Program-made: the position numbers and the translations under genes
In this document: in pieces, positions 48,748 through 59,824 of the stretch
Position numbering within the stretch: the first letter of the stretch is position 1
Layout of the letters: each line of letters opens with the position of its first letter
Notes under the pieces: model-generated
Databases searched by the model: none
Told to the model about the DNA's origin: nothing
Seen by the model: the letters and a program-made list of their open reading frames with translations, nothing else
DNA from: Jacaranda mimosifolia
Taxonomy: Eukaryota > Streptophyta > Magnoliopsida > Lamiales > Bignoniaceae
Assembly: GCA_018894105.1 (NCBI GenBank)
Contig: CM032127.1
Span: 1,397,001-1,461,000 of the forward strand
DNA: 64,000 nucleotides
Reading direction: 5' to 3'

Positions 48748-51004
48748 TCAAACTCAGCCCTCCACAGAATTTTTTTTGAAATTTTACTTATATATATATA
48801 TAGCAAAAGCGGAAGTTAGAAGATTCAAAAGATTCAGACTTCTTTCCTTTTATTGATACTATATCAATACATGTATCAGAAACTATTTCAAGAGGGAAAG
48901 ATAAAATAGACAAGACAATATTAAATAAAGACAATCTGGGTATTTCTTGATTAAATGAATAAAGCAGTTGGAGCCCAAGAAATCTACAGGGTTTTTCAGA
49001 CGTGTCTGCTGCTTATGTATGTGTTTTTCTGTGTCTTTGTACACTCGTCAAATGATTAAATAAAACATAAGCAGCCCACATACTCTATCTCTGTCGGCTT
49101 TTCAAATTTTTGATTAAAAAACTTAGGGTGTAAATAAGAAGATTGATTAAATCAAACACCAGAGCTTTACTGTCATACCAAATTCTGATTGATGCATTCA
49201 AATTGATCAGAATTTACTATAAAAAATGGTTATTGATACTTAGAAGATGATCAAATTGTCCTTAGAAAGAAAAAAAAAATTAAGTTGGTTAACCAAGAAG
49301 GCCCCTAACTCCATCATCAATGCAAGAGCACTCCACATGTCACCTTTTCCCAGTAGACAAATAAATTGGAATGGACTTTAAACATTTGACATAGACACAT
49401 AACCCAAAAAGATAGCATATTTTCTTTTATGAAGTAGGCAGCAACCTCGTCAAGATTATTACATTTGATGCAGTTTGGTCGGAAGTACCTAGCTTTTTTC
49501 TTGTCTGTGAGGGAATTTTGACATTTCAAATATGTATTAATGAATGTGATAGAGATCACTTTAGTCTTGGAGAAGTTTTCTTTCTTTTTAGTGCATATCA
49601 TTGGCATCATCCCTTGGAGCTTTTAGTGTTTGTATACCTGAAAAGACTATGGGAATTTTGAATTGAGAAATTGTATTGAGATACGTTCATCTATAGTTTT
49701 GTGTTTGTTTTGTCTCAACTGTATATGATCTAATGATTATGAATTACAATTCATTGTTTCTAACTTGAATTTTTCAATAAAATTCCTTTCAAACTCATCA
49801 CTTCAAATTGACAAAGTACATTGATATTGTCCATTAGAGACTTATCGAACAAAAGAAAAGAAGAAAACGAAATGTAGAAAGAACAAAAAGGAAAAGACAA
49901 AAAGAAAGTTTCGTTAATGCAAGTAACTAAGGGCTCGTTTGTTTATGTTTTTAAACCTATTTTTACTATTTAAAAATGAATTATCAACAACTTTGATATC
50001 GCAAGAAATGACAAACAGTATATTTATCAATGGTCGAGAAGTCGACCAGAGACAGGGGCTCGGGTGAGCATTTATTGGACTCGCTGATGGAAACAAATAT
50101 GGGTCTAGAGGTTGGAAGGTAGGGACACTTGATATATAGGTAGGTATCGAATGTGATTAGTTGACCCTTTTCTGATAAATGAATGTGTATTTATAGTAGA
50201 TTAGGGGGCAAATTGAGTACTGTTTGCCTGTCGTGTACACCATCTTCTCCGTACACGTGTTATGGTATGGAGGGTCGAGATCACCCCATCCCCTGGGTAT
50301 GGGTCGGGTGGTCGGGTCAACCCGTTTGGAAAAGACGCGGATCCTTAGGCAAATAAATTTTAGATAAGTATGAAGACATATAAGTCTTTTAGAAATTCTT
50401 TCCTTATCAAACTTATCATCATTTTTATCAATATTTTAACTCATTTTCATCTCAAAATACATTTTCTAATAACCTACATATTTTTCCCCTAAGAATACTG
50501 TTTGAAGAAACAAAATCAAAGTTCATCCCTTTGAGGTTATAAGTTACATAGCACACTTTAATTTTAGTAATGTTGACAAAGAAAAATGGAAATGAAAGAC
50601 TCATAAATCAATGTGCATGTCACTTCTCATGCCCCACCCAATAAATAGATTTTCATATCATTATTATATATTAAAAATATATGTATTTTTCAACGAAAAT
50701 AACTAATTTGAACCGTCAAAATTTAATGTTGGAGCTAGACTAGAGGTGCCCACCCTCTTGGCCTTAGCTTTTCTCAGCACAGCCCTGAATCCAAGCAACC
50801 TCTTTCGGGAAACCAATTCACAAGAAAAACAAAAGAGAATCAAATACAACAAGATTCAACCTTAAAAAAATAAAATAAGAAAAATAAAAATCATTTCTAT
50901 AAATCCCAAAAAAATAATCAATTTTGAACTTTTATTCATGCTTGAAGAAACTGCGTTCACTGCAAACTTGGTTTTCCTGTTTTTTTGCCCTTGTTCCCTT
51001 GTAC
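48748..51004. other. LOG upstream region and intergenic
   Basis: A TA run sits in the LOG leader at about 48791-48802. A GGGCTCGTTTGTTTATG sequence at about 49931 looks like one end of a Tourist-like MITE, but I found no matching right end. No gene is supported. Confidence 0.5.
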
Positions 51005-51689
51005 ATGGGTAAAAAAATTCCTTTAGGTTGTAAAGATAAAATCTTGTAATTATTAATATATATAATTTTTTTTATAAAATTAATTCTTTATCAGTTTATA
51101 ATCTCATGCATTCTTGCAAAAATTTACTGCAGTTGCATTCCTCTGCGGCGTCTTAGCCCGCAAGAAAACGCCGCCGGTGGACCCGGATGACGACGCCGCT
51201 AAACGAGAAGACAATCCAGATATCTCCGCCGCAGCACAAGCACCGGCAGATCAGCCATCTGCCAGCAGCACCGACGAAAGCCCAGATGCAACGGCCAGCG
51301 ATCAGCAGCAACCACTGCCGCCGCCGCCCGGCACAACTGGGCACCACATGAGAGCCGCCTCCTGCCATCACCACCACCACCAGCAGCGGTCGAGCTCCTC
51401 CGCCTCAAAGCTTGTATCCAGTATGAGCATGAGGGTGCTGGGTTCCCGGCGAGAGGCCGGCGAGAAGCCGCGGAAGGAGAAGAAGTTGAAACAAGAGGAT
51501 TCGATATGGAAGAAGACGATAATACTAGGAGAGAAATGTAGGGTTCCTGATGATGACGAGGACAGCATTTTGTACGATGAAAAAGGCAACAGAATAGCTA
51601 CGTTCCATCCCAAAAGCCAGAATGTTGGCGCCATGTCTTTTTCCAGGCAGACTTCATGCATTGAGTTTAACAAGCAAGACAGGAAATAG
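51005..51689 (+). CDS. Uncharacterised plant protein with His- and Pro-rich middle
   Basis: The open frame is certain from about 51133 to the TAG at 51687-51689, but there is no in-frame ATG before the upstream stop at 51099. A splice acceptor (CTGCAG ending at 51132) fits the frame. Upstream, ATGG followed by GTAAAA at 51005-51009 would supply a four-base coding first exon, giving a start MVAFLCGVLARKK; this is inference. The protein (about 187 residues) has an acidic, Ala/Ser/Pro-rich first half, a CHHHHHQQ stretch, a basic segment REAGEKPRKEKKLKQ, then what looks like the conserved core: SIWKKTIILGEKCRVPDDDE, LYDEKGNRIATFHPKSQN and FSRQTSCIEF. There is no membrane segment or known domain. 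I do not know its function. Confidence 0.7.
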
Positions 51690-52434
51690 GTAGGAATTAG
51701 TTGCCATATTTTTTTGTGTTTTTTCACAGTACATATATTGATATACTTCATTCTTGTTAGATTGGATTTCTTTTCTTTGGTTTTCATTTTAAAGATTTTA
51801 TAGATTAATTTTTTTGGGTATTTTTGAATTGAATTCTCCAAGTACACTTAGTCAAATTGTTGCATAAATTATTTAATTATGCATGTACTATCTTAGTTTA
51901 GTTGTTTGCCATGGGATATGTATAATTTATACTTTAATTTTGACGATGATATAAAGGATCACCAATCAAAAAAAAGTTTATAGTACACTCTCTCTCTCTC
52001 TCTCATTTCATGTATTTTGATGGGATGGGGTAATTCGTTGACTTGAATGGACTTATGTATTCGAGAATGAATTTGATCAACCACTGATGTAGAGAACGAT
52101 GGTCATATACTTATTCGATTATATATTTAGTTTTATCTCACATTAGAAGAATCGAAAATATACTTGCATAAATTATAAGTTGCTCCTTTTCGACCTCTCA
52201 CCTACATTTCACCAATCTGCATCGGCTGAATAATGTTTTGATGTAGTTGAGTTTTCATATATTTAGAGACGAATTTGATCACCGTTAAATTTTACAAAGT
52301 GCTGAATTGTGATTTATTTATCTTTTTTGAGCGAGATGATTATAAGTATGAAACGTGGAGATCACATGTGTATCGTTCTTTTAAAAAAAAAATCTACCAA
52401 ATAATTAAGTCAACTAGAATTGCCTCAACAATTT
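51690..52434. other. Intergenic between the unknown protein and the PMEI-like array
   Basis: AT-rich, with a short CT microsatellite at about 51990-52005. No gene is supported. Confidence 0.5.
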
Positions 52435-52470
52435 GGTCATCAATACAATTTTCCACTATGTGCACCATTC
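52435..52470 (+). promoter_or_regulatory. Shared upstream block of PMEI-like copy 1
   Basis: GGTCATCAATACAATTTTCC then ACTATGTGCACCATT. Versions of this block stand before all five PMEI-like copies, here about 150 bases from the start codon. Confidence 0.6.
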
Positions 52471-52587
52471 CTTTCTTCCTGACAAAAGGAGAAACAAATA
52501 CCTAAACCTATTTAACCACATACACATCACATGCTCTTCTTCAGTCTCAGATATAGTTGTCCAAAAAAATCAAGAATTTCAGAAAAA

Positions 52588-53184
52588 ATGAAGCAGCCCT
52601 CTCTTCTCACCTTAACATTCTTGATTTTTCTTACACTCCTCACAAAATCCCCAGTCAATAGTTCCAGAAATCCAAGACTTACTAAATCCCATGAACTAGT
52701 AACAGATGCACTAATCCATATGGTTTGCCCTCAGACAAGAAACCCTCATTTTTGCCAACACATTCTGAACCAATTCAAAGGCAAACCAGTCTTTCCTAAA
52801 CCTCTTGCAAGTGTAATTGGGATGGCACAGATTCATGCTAGAACAACAGCAAATAAGATATGGGGCCTTCACAATGGCATAAAAGATGATGAATCAGAAC
52901 TAAAACTGAGGTACTATAAGTGTTGGGAGAATTACAGAAATGCTATGAATCAGCTAACTGAAGCTAACAGATTCATGCATTCTGGCAACATAAGATCTGT
53001 CAAAAGTTGTACTTCTGTTGCCATGGCTCAAGTTCAGTCTTGCCACCAAGAACTGGCTAGAGAGCAGCATGAACCATCAAATCTTGCCAGGGACAATAGG
53101 AAGTTCGAAGACCTTTCTAGTGTCATATTGGCCGTATGTGATAAGCTATTGCCTGGTCGACGTAATAATGAAATTAAGGGTTGA
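52588..53184 (+). CDS. PMEI/invertase-inhibitor-like secreted protein, copy 1
   Basis: An intronless 198-residue protein. It has a hydrophobic signal peptide (LLTLTFLIFLTLLTKSPVNS), then the family's first cysteine pair in VCPQTRNPHFC, a central YYKCWENY, a further pair in SCTSVAMAQVQSC and a final AVCDK. Proteins of this fold inhibit cell-wall or vacuolar invertases or pectin methylesterases in the apoplast, but sequence alone cannot separate the two targets and many members are untested. I chose the ATG at 52588 because the signal peptide follows directly; an upstream in-frame ATG at 52531 would place 19 polar residues before it. It begins a tandem array of five. Confidence 0.88.
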   Translation: MKQPSLLTLTFLIFLTLLTKSPVNSSRNPRLTKSHELVTDALIHMVCPQTRNPHFCQHILNQFKGKPVFPKPLASVIGMAQIHARTTANKIWGLHNGIKDDESELKLRYYKCWENYRNAMNQLTEANRFMHSGNIRSVKSCTSVAMAQVQSCHQELAREQHEPSNLARDNRKFEDLSSVILAVCDKLLPGRRNNEIKG

Positions 53185-53253
53185 AGACAAGAGAAATGTA
53201 GTTTTTCAACAAAAGTTTTAATAAAGCATGGCCAAGGAGCTTTTGCTTTACTT

Positions 53254-53285
53254 GGTCATCAATAGACTTTGCCTTAATTTGTGTA
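53254..53285 (+). promoter_or_regulatory. Shared upstream block of PMEI-like copy 2
   Basis: GGTCATCAATAGACTTTGCC, about 340 bases before the copy 2 start. Together with the preceding AGGAGCTTTTGCTTTACTT it closely matches sequence before copy 3. Confidence 0.55.
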
Positions 53286-53597
53286 TGTACTCTCATTTCT
53301 TAGTACCTTTAAAAGAGAGGAACCAGAACTAGTTAAAAAGCAAATCATGCATATGTTTTGCATTGTCTTAAATAATAAATATTCAAGAAATAAGAAGATG
53401 AGATCTGCTTAATTACTAGACATCACCTATGGAGATTTTAAGACATGAATGAGATTAGCATCATATTTAAGAAGAAACAATAATGTTTTCACTTATTTAA
53501 GAATAGAGGAAGGGTTCAGATATTCGGCAGTACTCTCAAACCGACGATTTGTTGTCCAAGAAAACAAAGCAAAAACAAAATTCAAGAACTCAAAAGA

Positions 53598-54191
53598 ATG
53601 TTTGTACCTTCTCTTGTTAGCTCGTTCTTGTTTTTTCTTGTACTTGTAGCAATATCCCCTCTAGTCAATAGTTCTGAAAACAAAACGGTTTCTAATCCCA
53701 GAATTATTAAAGCTCCTAGTAATATAGTAACAGATGAAGTGATACAGAAGACATGGTCTCAAACAGAGGACCCTCCTCTTTGTTGGCTCATTCTCAACCA
53801 ATTGAAAGACAAACCCCTCTTTCCTAAACCTCTAGCAAGTGCTATGGGCCTGGCACAGATTCATGCTGAAAAAACTACAAAAAGGTTTTTGGGCCCTTTA
53901 TGATGGCATAAAAGATGACAAATCTGAACTGAAACTGAGTTACCAAAAGTGCTTGAAGAAGTACACAAAGGCTATGGATCTACTCCTTAAAGCTATAACA
54001 AACTCATGCACCCTGGCAAGGCGCAGTCTGTCAAAATTTACAGCTCATTGGCCATGGCTAAAGTTCAGTCTTGTGATCAAGAATTGGCTAAACAGCCCTA
54101 TGAACCATCTAACCTTTACAAAGATAATGAGTTGAATAAATTTGGTAGTATTATATATGCCATATATGGTAAGGTCTCACCTGGGAAATGA
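53598..54191 (+). pseudogene. PMEI-like copy 2, pseudogene
   Basis: It opens with a signal peptide (LVSSFLFFLVLVAISPLVNS) and follows copy 1 to about 53885, where a frameshift in the AAAAGGTTTTTGGG run ends the frame. The homology continues in a second frame (YDGIKDDKSELKLSYQKCLK) and shifts again near 54000 into a third (SSLAMAKVQSCDQELAKQ). The first family cysteine is replaced by tryptophan (KTWSQTEDPPLC) and the last by tyrosine (AIYGK). Two frameshifts and two lost disulfide cysteines make this a decayed copy. Confidence 0.88.
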
Positions 54192-54320
54192 AATTATAAA
54201 GTTGATTAGTAATAAATCTCAAAATAAAACAATATGTGGCCTCAAATTTGAGATAATGAGGCTGCCCTTTTCATTTAAATCCTTAAACCTATAATTTCCA
54301 AGCAGATTTTGCTTCACTTT

Positions 54321-54355
54321 GTCATCAATACCTTTTGCCTATATATGCACCATTT
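54321..54355 (+). promoter_or_regulatory. Shared upstream block of PMEI-like copy 3
   Basis: GTCATCAATACCTTTTGCCT followed by ATATATGCACCATTTTTGC, about 90 bases before the copy 3 start codon. The TATATAT within it could serve as the TATA box. Confidence 0.6.
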
Positions 54356-54408
54356 TTGCCTATATATATTCAAGGACAAAAAGATATCAAAATTCAAAAA
54401 GTTCAAGA

Positions 54409-54974
54409 ATGGGTAGACTTTCTTTTCTTGGCTCATTCTTGATTTTCCTCATACTCCTAACATCTTCAGCCAACAGCTTCCATTGGGACAGCCCAGTAAT
54501 GCAATAATAACAGATGAACTCATCCATAATATTTGCTCTCAGACGAGGAACCCTTCTCTTTGTCTGAACAATTTGAAATCTTTAAAAGGTAAGAGCTTTC
54601 TTCCAAATCCAATTGCAACATTAGGTAGCGACTCCATGGACTTGGCCATATCTCGAGCTAATAGATCAGTTGTCTTAACTTGGGCCAATTACCAAGTTAT
54701 AACAGTTCATAAACCTCAACTGAGAGTAAAGTACTATGAATGTTTCTTGAAATATAAAGTTGTCATGAATCAACTCAGACAAGCAAAAATGTACGTGTTG
54801 GCTGGGGCTGCAAGATCTGTTAAATACTACATTTTGGTTGCTCAGAATCGAGTTAATTCTTGTGACGAAGAATTGATGAAACCACCACATGAACATTCAG
54901 CCATCATGGAGGCTAATGGCAAGTTCAAAGATGTCTGCAGCATTATTTTGGTCATTTGTGATAAAATGCCATAA
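54409..54974 (+). pseudogene. PMEI-like copy 3, one frameshift after the signal peptide
   Basis: The ATG at 54409 starts a normal signal peptide (SFLGSFLIFLILLTSSANSF-like) that ends early at 54507. Compared with copy 4, one base is missing at about 54480. From 54483 the rest of the protein is open to 54974 with every family cysteine present: ICSQTRNPSLC, YYECFLKY, VNSCDEEL and VCSIILVICDK. The downstream in-frame ATG lacks any signal peptide, so a secreted product would not be made. It is either a very young pseudogene or an assembly error. Confidence 0.75.
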
Positions 54975-55115
54975 TATATTATGTGTATATACTTTAATTC
55001 TAGTTGGAAAAATGAAGTTAAATATATTTACTGATCAGCTTTAAAGAAAAGACAACAAATCTGGGATGGATTCATAGGTATATTGTTCTTGTACAAGTGT
55101 TTCAATAATGTCTTC

Positions 55116-55150
55116 GGTCATCATGTCTTTTTGCCTCTATAATTGTCTGT
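55116..55150 (+). promoter_or_regulatory. Shared upstream block of PMEI-like copy 4
   Basis: GGTCATCATGTCTTTTTGCC then TCTATAATTG, the most diverged version, about 135 bases before the copy 4 start. Confidence 0.45.
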
Positions 55151-55250
55151 CTTTGCTGAAAAAAGAAATAGAAAAACAGTACCTAAATTACTTGTACAAC
55201 AGCAAATCATATGAATTAACAATCAAAATTGGAACAAGAAAAGCTCAAGA

Positions 55251-55826
55251 ATGAGTCTACTTTCATTGCATGTCTCATTCTTGATTTTCCTTATACTCCT
55301 AACATCTTCAACCCACAGCTCCCCATCAGGACAGCCCAATAATGCGATAATAACTGATGAACTCATCCATAGGATCTGCTCTCAGACAAGGAACACTTCT
55401 CTTTGTCTAAACAATCTCAATCCTTTGAAAGGCAAGAGCCTTCTTCCAAATCCTATATCTGCCCTTGGCAGTGACTCCATGAACATGGCTCTATGGCAGG
55501 CTAACAGAACAGCCGAGTTGATATGGCGTCGTTATCGTGGGACGACAGTTGATAAACGTGAAATAAGATTAAGGTATCATATATGTTTCATGAAATATGC
55601 GGTGGAGGTTATGGATCAGCTAACAAAAGCTAACACGTATATGTTGGCTGGGGCTGCAAAATCTGTTAAAAAGTGCATTTCTGCTGCTGTGAATAGAGTT
55701 GATTCTTGCAGCCAAGAACTGATGAAACCACCACTTCAACAATCAGACAACATCTTGGAGGCTAATGGTGTGTTTAAAGATATTTGTAGTATCATTTTGG
55801 CTATTTGTAATAAAGTGCCAAGGTGA
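55251..55826 (+). CDS. PMEI/invertase-inhibitor-like secreted protein, copy 4
   Basis: An intact, intronless 191-residue protein, the closest relative of copy 3. The signal peptide is LLSLHVSFLIFLILLTSSTH. Cysteine framework: ICSQTRNTSLC, YHICFMKY, KKCISAAVNRVDSC and DICSIILAICNK. Acts, by family, as an apoplastic inhibitor of invertase or pectin methylesterase; the target is unknown. Copies 1 and 5 are more diverged, so copies 3 and 4 probably come from the latest duplication. Confidence 0.88.
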   Translation: MSLLSLHVSFLIFLILLTSSTHSSPSGQPNNAIITDELIHRICSQTRNTSLCLNNLNPLKGKSLLPNPISALGSDSMNMALWQANRTAELIWRRYRGTTVDKREIRLRYHICFMKYAVEVMDQLTKANTYMLAGAAKSVKKCISAAVNRVDSCSQELMKPPLQQSDNILEANGVFKDICSIILAICNKVPR

Positions 55827-56235
55827 AATGTAAGAATTTGAGCATCATATGAACCATTAGTGAATTGAGGTAAACAATTTGATACTAAAATTTCGACTCT
55901 TTCCTCACCTTACATTAAACCACTTAATTTTACAATAGCCAAGTGGTGATTTTTGGAAATAATTAAGGCACCCTTTCTCTTGAAGTTACAGAATTATTGG
56001 GTTGAGTTAGTTAATTAGGGAAAGTTGTCTTGTACCCTCTAAATATTCTCTATCCATCCATTTGTGTCGTATTTCAAATACAAATACCCTTTTTTGTTTA
56101 AGCATCATTTAAGCTTTTTTTGAAAGTATGGCGTGGAATACATTGATGTCGTAGCGCCTAGTGCCTAGATACTGACTTGGGGTGTTTTGCTTTCTTCCGC
56201 TGATAAAGTAAAAGCATCTTCTGTTATTGAACAAA

Positions 56236-56365
56236 TAATCATTTCGGCTAACTGTCGAGTGGCACCTTGTTGTATAAGTCTCACACATAAAATGTGAGTT
56301 CAAGAGTTCGAATCTTAACAACTCCTAATATGTCTAAGTATAAATAAATAAATATAAAAATAAAA
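56236..56365 (+). mobile_element. tRNA-derived SINE-like copy
   Basis: It reads GGCTAACTGTCGAGTGGCAC, a TAAGTCTCACACATAAAATG block, AGAGTTCGAATC (B-box consensus GWTCRANNC), then AACTCCTAATATGTC and a tail of TAAATAAATAAAT. The order equals that of 5104-5205 and 14215-14315. Confidence 0.65.
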
Positions 56366-56369
56366 AAGT

Positions 56370-56460
56370 TCAATAGCATAAGTCTCACACGTTAAAAGTG
56401 AAGCTCAGAGTTTGAACCTAGTGAATTCTCAATATACGTGTATAGATAAAAAAACAAATA
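56370..56460 (+). mobile_element. Second SINE-like copy directly after the first
   Basis: Begins AGCATAAGTCTCACACGTTA, then CAGAGTTTGAACC (B-box-like), CTCAATATACGTGTA and an A-rich end. It lacks the 5' tRNA-like part, as expected for a truncated insertion into or next to an older copy. Confidence 0.5.
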
Positions 56461-57331
56461 TTTTTCTACTGACATAGCATGAAATAATTTTGAAACTTTA
56501 CCAAATAATAAATTTAGGTTTAAAAATTTTAATTTTGTCATTTCAATTAGAAACAATAATATTACTCTATTATCTCTACTAATTCTCGCGACACAACAAA
56601 TATGTGTGCTTAAAGTTTTAATTTATAGAAAATCAAAAAGAATAAAAAAAAAATACATTACGTGTAGAAACATAAGAATTCCTCTTTATCAATTTTAATA
56701 AAACTAAATTAAGGTAATTAATTCTAGCACCTGATAAATAGGTAGAGGTGCTTGGGAAAGTAGATCCGAAAAAGACTTCTACTCACGTTTTGTTTCTTTC
56801 AGATTCGTAGGAATCTGTTTCCCACGTATACTGTCATTATCACCACTAATTTTTCGAAAAAATTTGAGTCAGATGAATCCAACGGAGCCTTCCTAGAAGC
56901 GAGGAAAGAGGAGAATAAGAACCATTATATATAACTATTCAATCGGTGGAAAGATCTGATTTCTTGATTGACAGGCTTCTGATTATTCATCGCATCTTTC
57001 TGTTTTGCTTCTTGAGAAAGATTCTGGCTTTAAATTCAATAAAATCTTCCCAAACTATGGCGGTTGTGTTTCAATTTTGAGGGACTCTATTCTCTTCGGA
57101 GATTGATGTATCTTGCTTTTACTGAAGAGGGTGATTGGCTTGCGAACACAGGGTTTGTTCTCGGGCCATTTGTTTTGCCTTTTGAACGGAAAGTGTTTTC
57201 TTTTTGCATCCCAAGAGATAGATGGGATAAGGAGTTCTACAAGTTGCAGGGTGGATAAGAAGTTTTTGTTGCATGATTTGGAAAAGATTGAATTTTGATA
57301 ATTGGGTTTGAAAATATAAGGATTTTACAAG

Positions 57332-59623
57332 ATGGACTCTTCACGGGGATCTACTTTGTCATCAAATGTGACTAGTTTTGCTGATGGATCTTCTGCAAGT
57401 ACAGAGGTGAAGTATATTGACAGTATTCCTGTCTATGTTAAGGAGTTGATTGCTGGAGGTGCCGCCGGTGCATTTGCTAAAACTGCAGTTGCTCCTTTGG
57501 AGCGAATTAAAATACTTTTGCAGGTGATTAATTCAAAAATTGTTCTTAGTTTAGTTTCAGGATTTCTTGTATCATCTTCCTGTTGATTTCAGTGGTTATG
57601 CATGGTTTTTGTGTTGTTCATTAGTAATATCTATGATCCATTTCTGATTTCTTTTCATGGTACTTCTCTCTTCTAGACTAGAACTCAGGGCTTCCACTCT
57701 CTGGGGATCTATCAATCCCTAAAGAAGCTAATGAAGCATGAAGGTGTTGCAGGATTTTATAAGTAAGTTTTAAGCCATGATTCTCCCCTTGATCATTTGT
57801 AGTTTCTAGTACACCAATGTGGCTTCTTCTTTTGAATACAGAGGGAATGGAGCTAGTGTACTTCGAATTGTTCCATATGCAGCATTGCATTTCATGACTT
57901 ATGAGCGGTACAGGCTGTGGATTTTGGACAACTACCCTGTCTTTGGAACGGGGCCTGTTGTAGATCTTTTAGCTGGTTCTGCTGCAGGAGGAACTGCAGT
58001 TTTATGTACTTATCCCTTAGATTTGGCTCGCACCAAACTTGCTTACCAGGTAATAACCATTTGAAATTTTATTTCAAGAAAATATTTAGTTGCAGTCAGT
58101 TTTGCAGATAATAGCCAATAGATTTGAAATGGGCATATTGCTTATGTAGATATTTCCCATGTCCTCTTAGTCTCAGTATCTGTGTTGAATGATTAACATA
58201 ATGTCTTTAATCTTTAATCTACTTCATTCCCTTAGATTGTAGACACAAAAGGAACTCTGCCACAAGGGAGAAGACAATTTAATGCACCTCCTGCTTACAG
58301 TGGAATAAGAAATGTTATACAGAGAGTCTACAAAGAGGGCGGAGTGCGCTCGCTGTATCGAGGCATAGGTACATGTGGATGCTGCATTAATTTCTTTTAT
58401 TTGCATAATATTTGACATCATCTTGTTAAGCTATTGGTCTTACTCATAATCTGTCCTAATAAAGGGAACAAGGTTATAAGGTGTAATCATTTGTGAAATG
58501 TATTCCTTCAGGTTTTCTATCTGGTTGCTCTCTGTTTTAGCTAGACAGGATCTTTCAAGCATAGAATTAGTCATTTCTTTTTGCAGTGATGTTTAACTTT
58601 ATGATCATGAGTTGCGAATATCATGTCACAACCAAAATTGCTCAGCAATAATGCGTTTCATATAGGTCCAACACTTGTTGGTATTCTTCCGTATGCTGGA
58701 CTGAAGTTTTATATCTATGAGGAGCTTAAGAGGCACGTTCCTGAAGAGCACCAGAAGTCCATCCTATTGCGACTATCTTGTGGAGCTCTCGCAGGTTTAT
58801 TTGGACAGACTGTAACGTATCCATTGGATGTTGTCAGGAGGCAGATGCAGGTAATGCATTATTCTTTACTTATTATTATTTGTCAATTCAATTATATATG
58901 GGATTAACTCTACTAGTATAATATGTTGTCCTTACTTCAAACTGATGCCTTACCATGGTTGATATGGATCTGTAGTGTGAAAAGATTTTGTGTCTAATAT
59001 TATCGTATATCTTCCAATGATTTAATATGAGTTACAAGATTTGACTACGCAGGCATGTGAGGAGCGGGTGGGTGCATACGAGTCATGCTTGAGTGGTGCT
59101 TTTAGAAAACAAGCTCGACTTAAATATTTTGATCCTGGGCTTTTCAAACTTATATTTTCTGGGCTCGCGCCTGAATTAAAGTTAACCTCAAGTTTTCCTT
59201 AGGATCAAATCATTTACTGTCTTGCTTTTGAAGTTTTTTATAGGCAAATTTTAGATTAGCCCTGCTTTTTCTGAATTTCATCCTTCAGATTAGTGATTAT
59301 AAGCTATATTTCAGGTTGAGCATCTGCGACCATCGTCACAAGGTGGTGTCAGATACAGAAGCACCTTGGAGGGGCTCGTATCTATTACTCGTGATCAAGG
59401 TTGGAGACAATTATTTGCCGGCGTTAGCATTAATTATATCAAGGTAATTTTCCTATGCCTACAGCTGCAAGGATCAGCTCTTTGTTATATGATTAATGGA
59501 GCTCTTTGATCTTTATTGCAGATTGTTCCCTCAGTAGCAATTGGTTTCACTGCATATGACATGATGAAGGCCTGGCTGGCAATACCTCCCCGACAAAATT
59601 CAAAAGCCATATCTACTGCATAA
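57332..59623 (+). CDS. CoAc1: Mitochondrial coenzyme A transporter (CoAc1-like carrier)
   Basis: This mitochondrial carrier family member imports CoA (or its precursor) across the inner membrane. Exons are 57332-57523, 57677-57762, 57842-58049, 58236-58368, 58666-58850, 59315-59443 and 59522-59623, giving 344 residues. The three carrier repeats show [10 protein letters not shown] with [23 protein letters not shown] with SLYRGIGPTL, and [11 protein letters not shown] with [10 protein letters not shown]. Blocks such as [35 protein letters not shown] and [20 protein letters not shown] match Arabidopsis CoAc1 (At1g14560) closely, from memory. It stands between PMEI-like copies 4 and 5, same strand, and its stop is only about 200 bases from the copy 5 start. 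Confidence 0.95.
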
Positions 59624-59692
59624 GGTGCATGTCTAATTTACTTAGAAAAGCAACAGAAAGAAAAGGGAGAACAGATGATGCATGGATTTGGT

Positions 59693-59730
59693 GTCCATCA
59701 ATACAATTTGCCATTATATGCATCATTTTT
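59693..59730 (+). promoter_or_regulatory. Shared upstream block of PMEI-like copy 5
   Basis: GTCCATCAATACAATTTGCC then ATTATATGCATCATTTTTCAC, about 130 bases before the start. It begins about 70 bases after the CoA carrier stop, so it overlaps the expected 3' UTR of that gene. Confidence 0.6.
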
Positions 59731-59824
59731 CACATATCTCAAAAAGGGGAACTGTCCCTAGACTATTTAACAACAATTCCCACAGAAATTTTCCCATTAT
59801 ATGCACCTATTTAAAAGCTCAAGA

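Larger units (their letters stand above)
55827..57331. other. Intergenic and CoA carrier leader
   Basis: Holds two adjacent SINE-like copies (listed). The CoA carrier leader probably starts near 56930-57000. A small upstream frame at 57064-57258 shows no family likeness and is probably leader sequence. Confidence 0.5.

Noticed and set aside
49931..49950. GGGCTCGTTTGTTTATG as a MITE end
   Set aside because: No matching right terminus or target duplication was found within 1 kb, so it is left as a solo end at best.
51153..51408. Antisense frames over the unknown protein
   Set aside because: They arise from GC-rich, low-complexity coding sequence on the plus strand.
57064..57258. Short frame before the CoA carrier start
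   Set aside because: No family likeness; best read as leader sequence. A regulatory upstream frame cannot be excluded.
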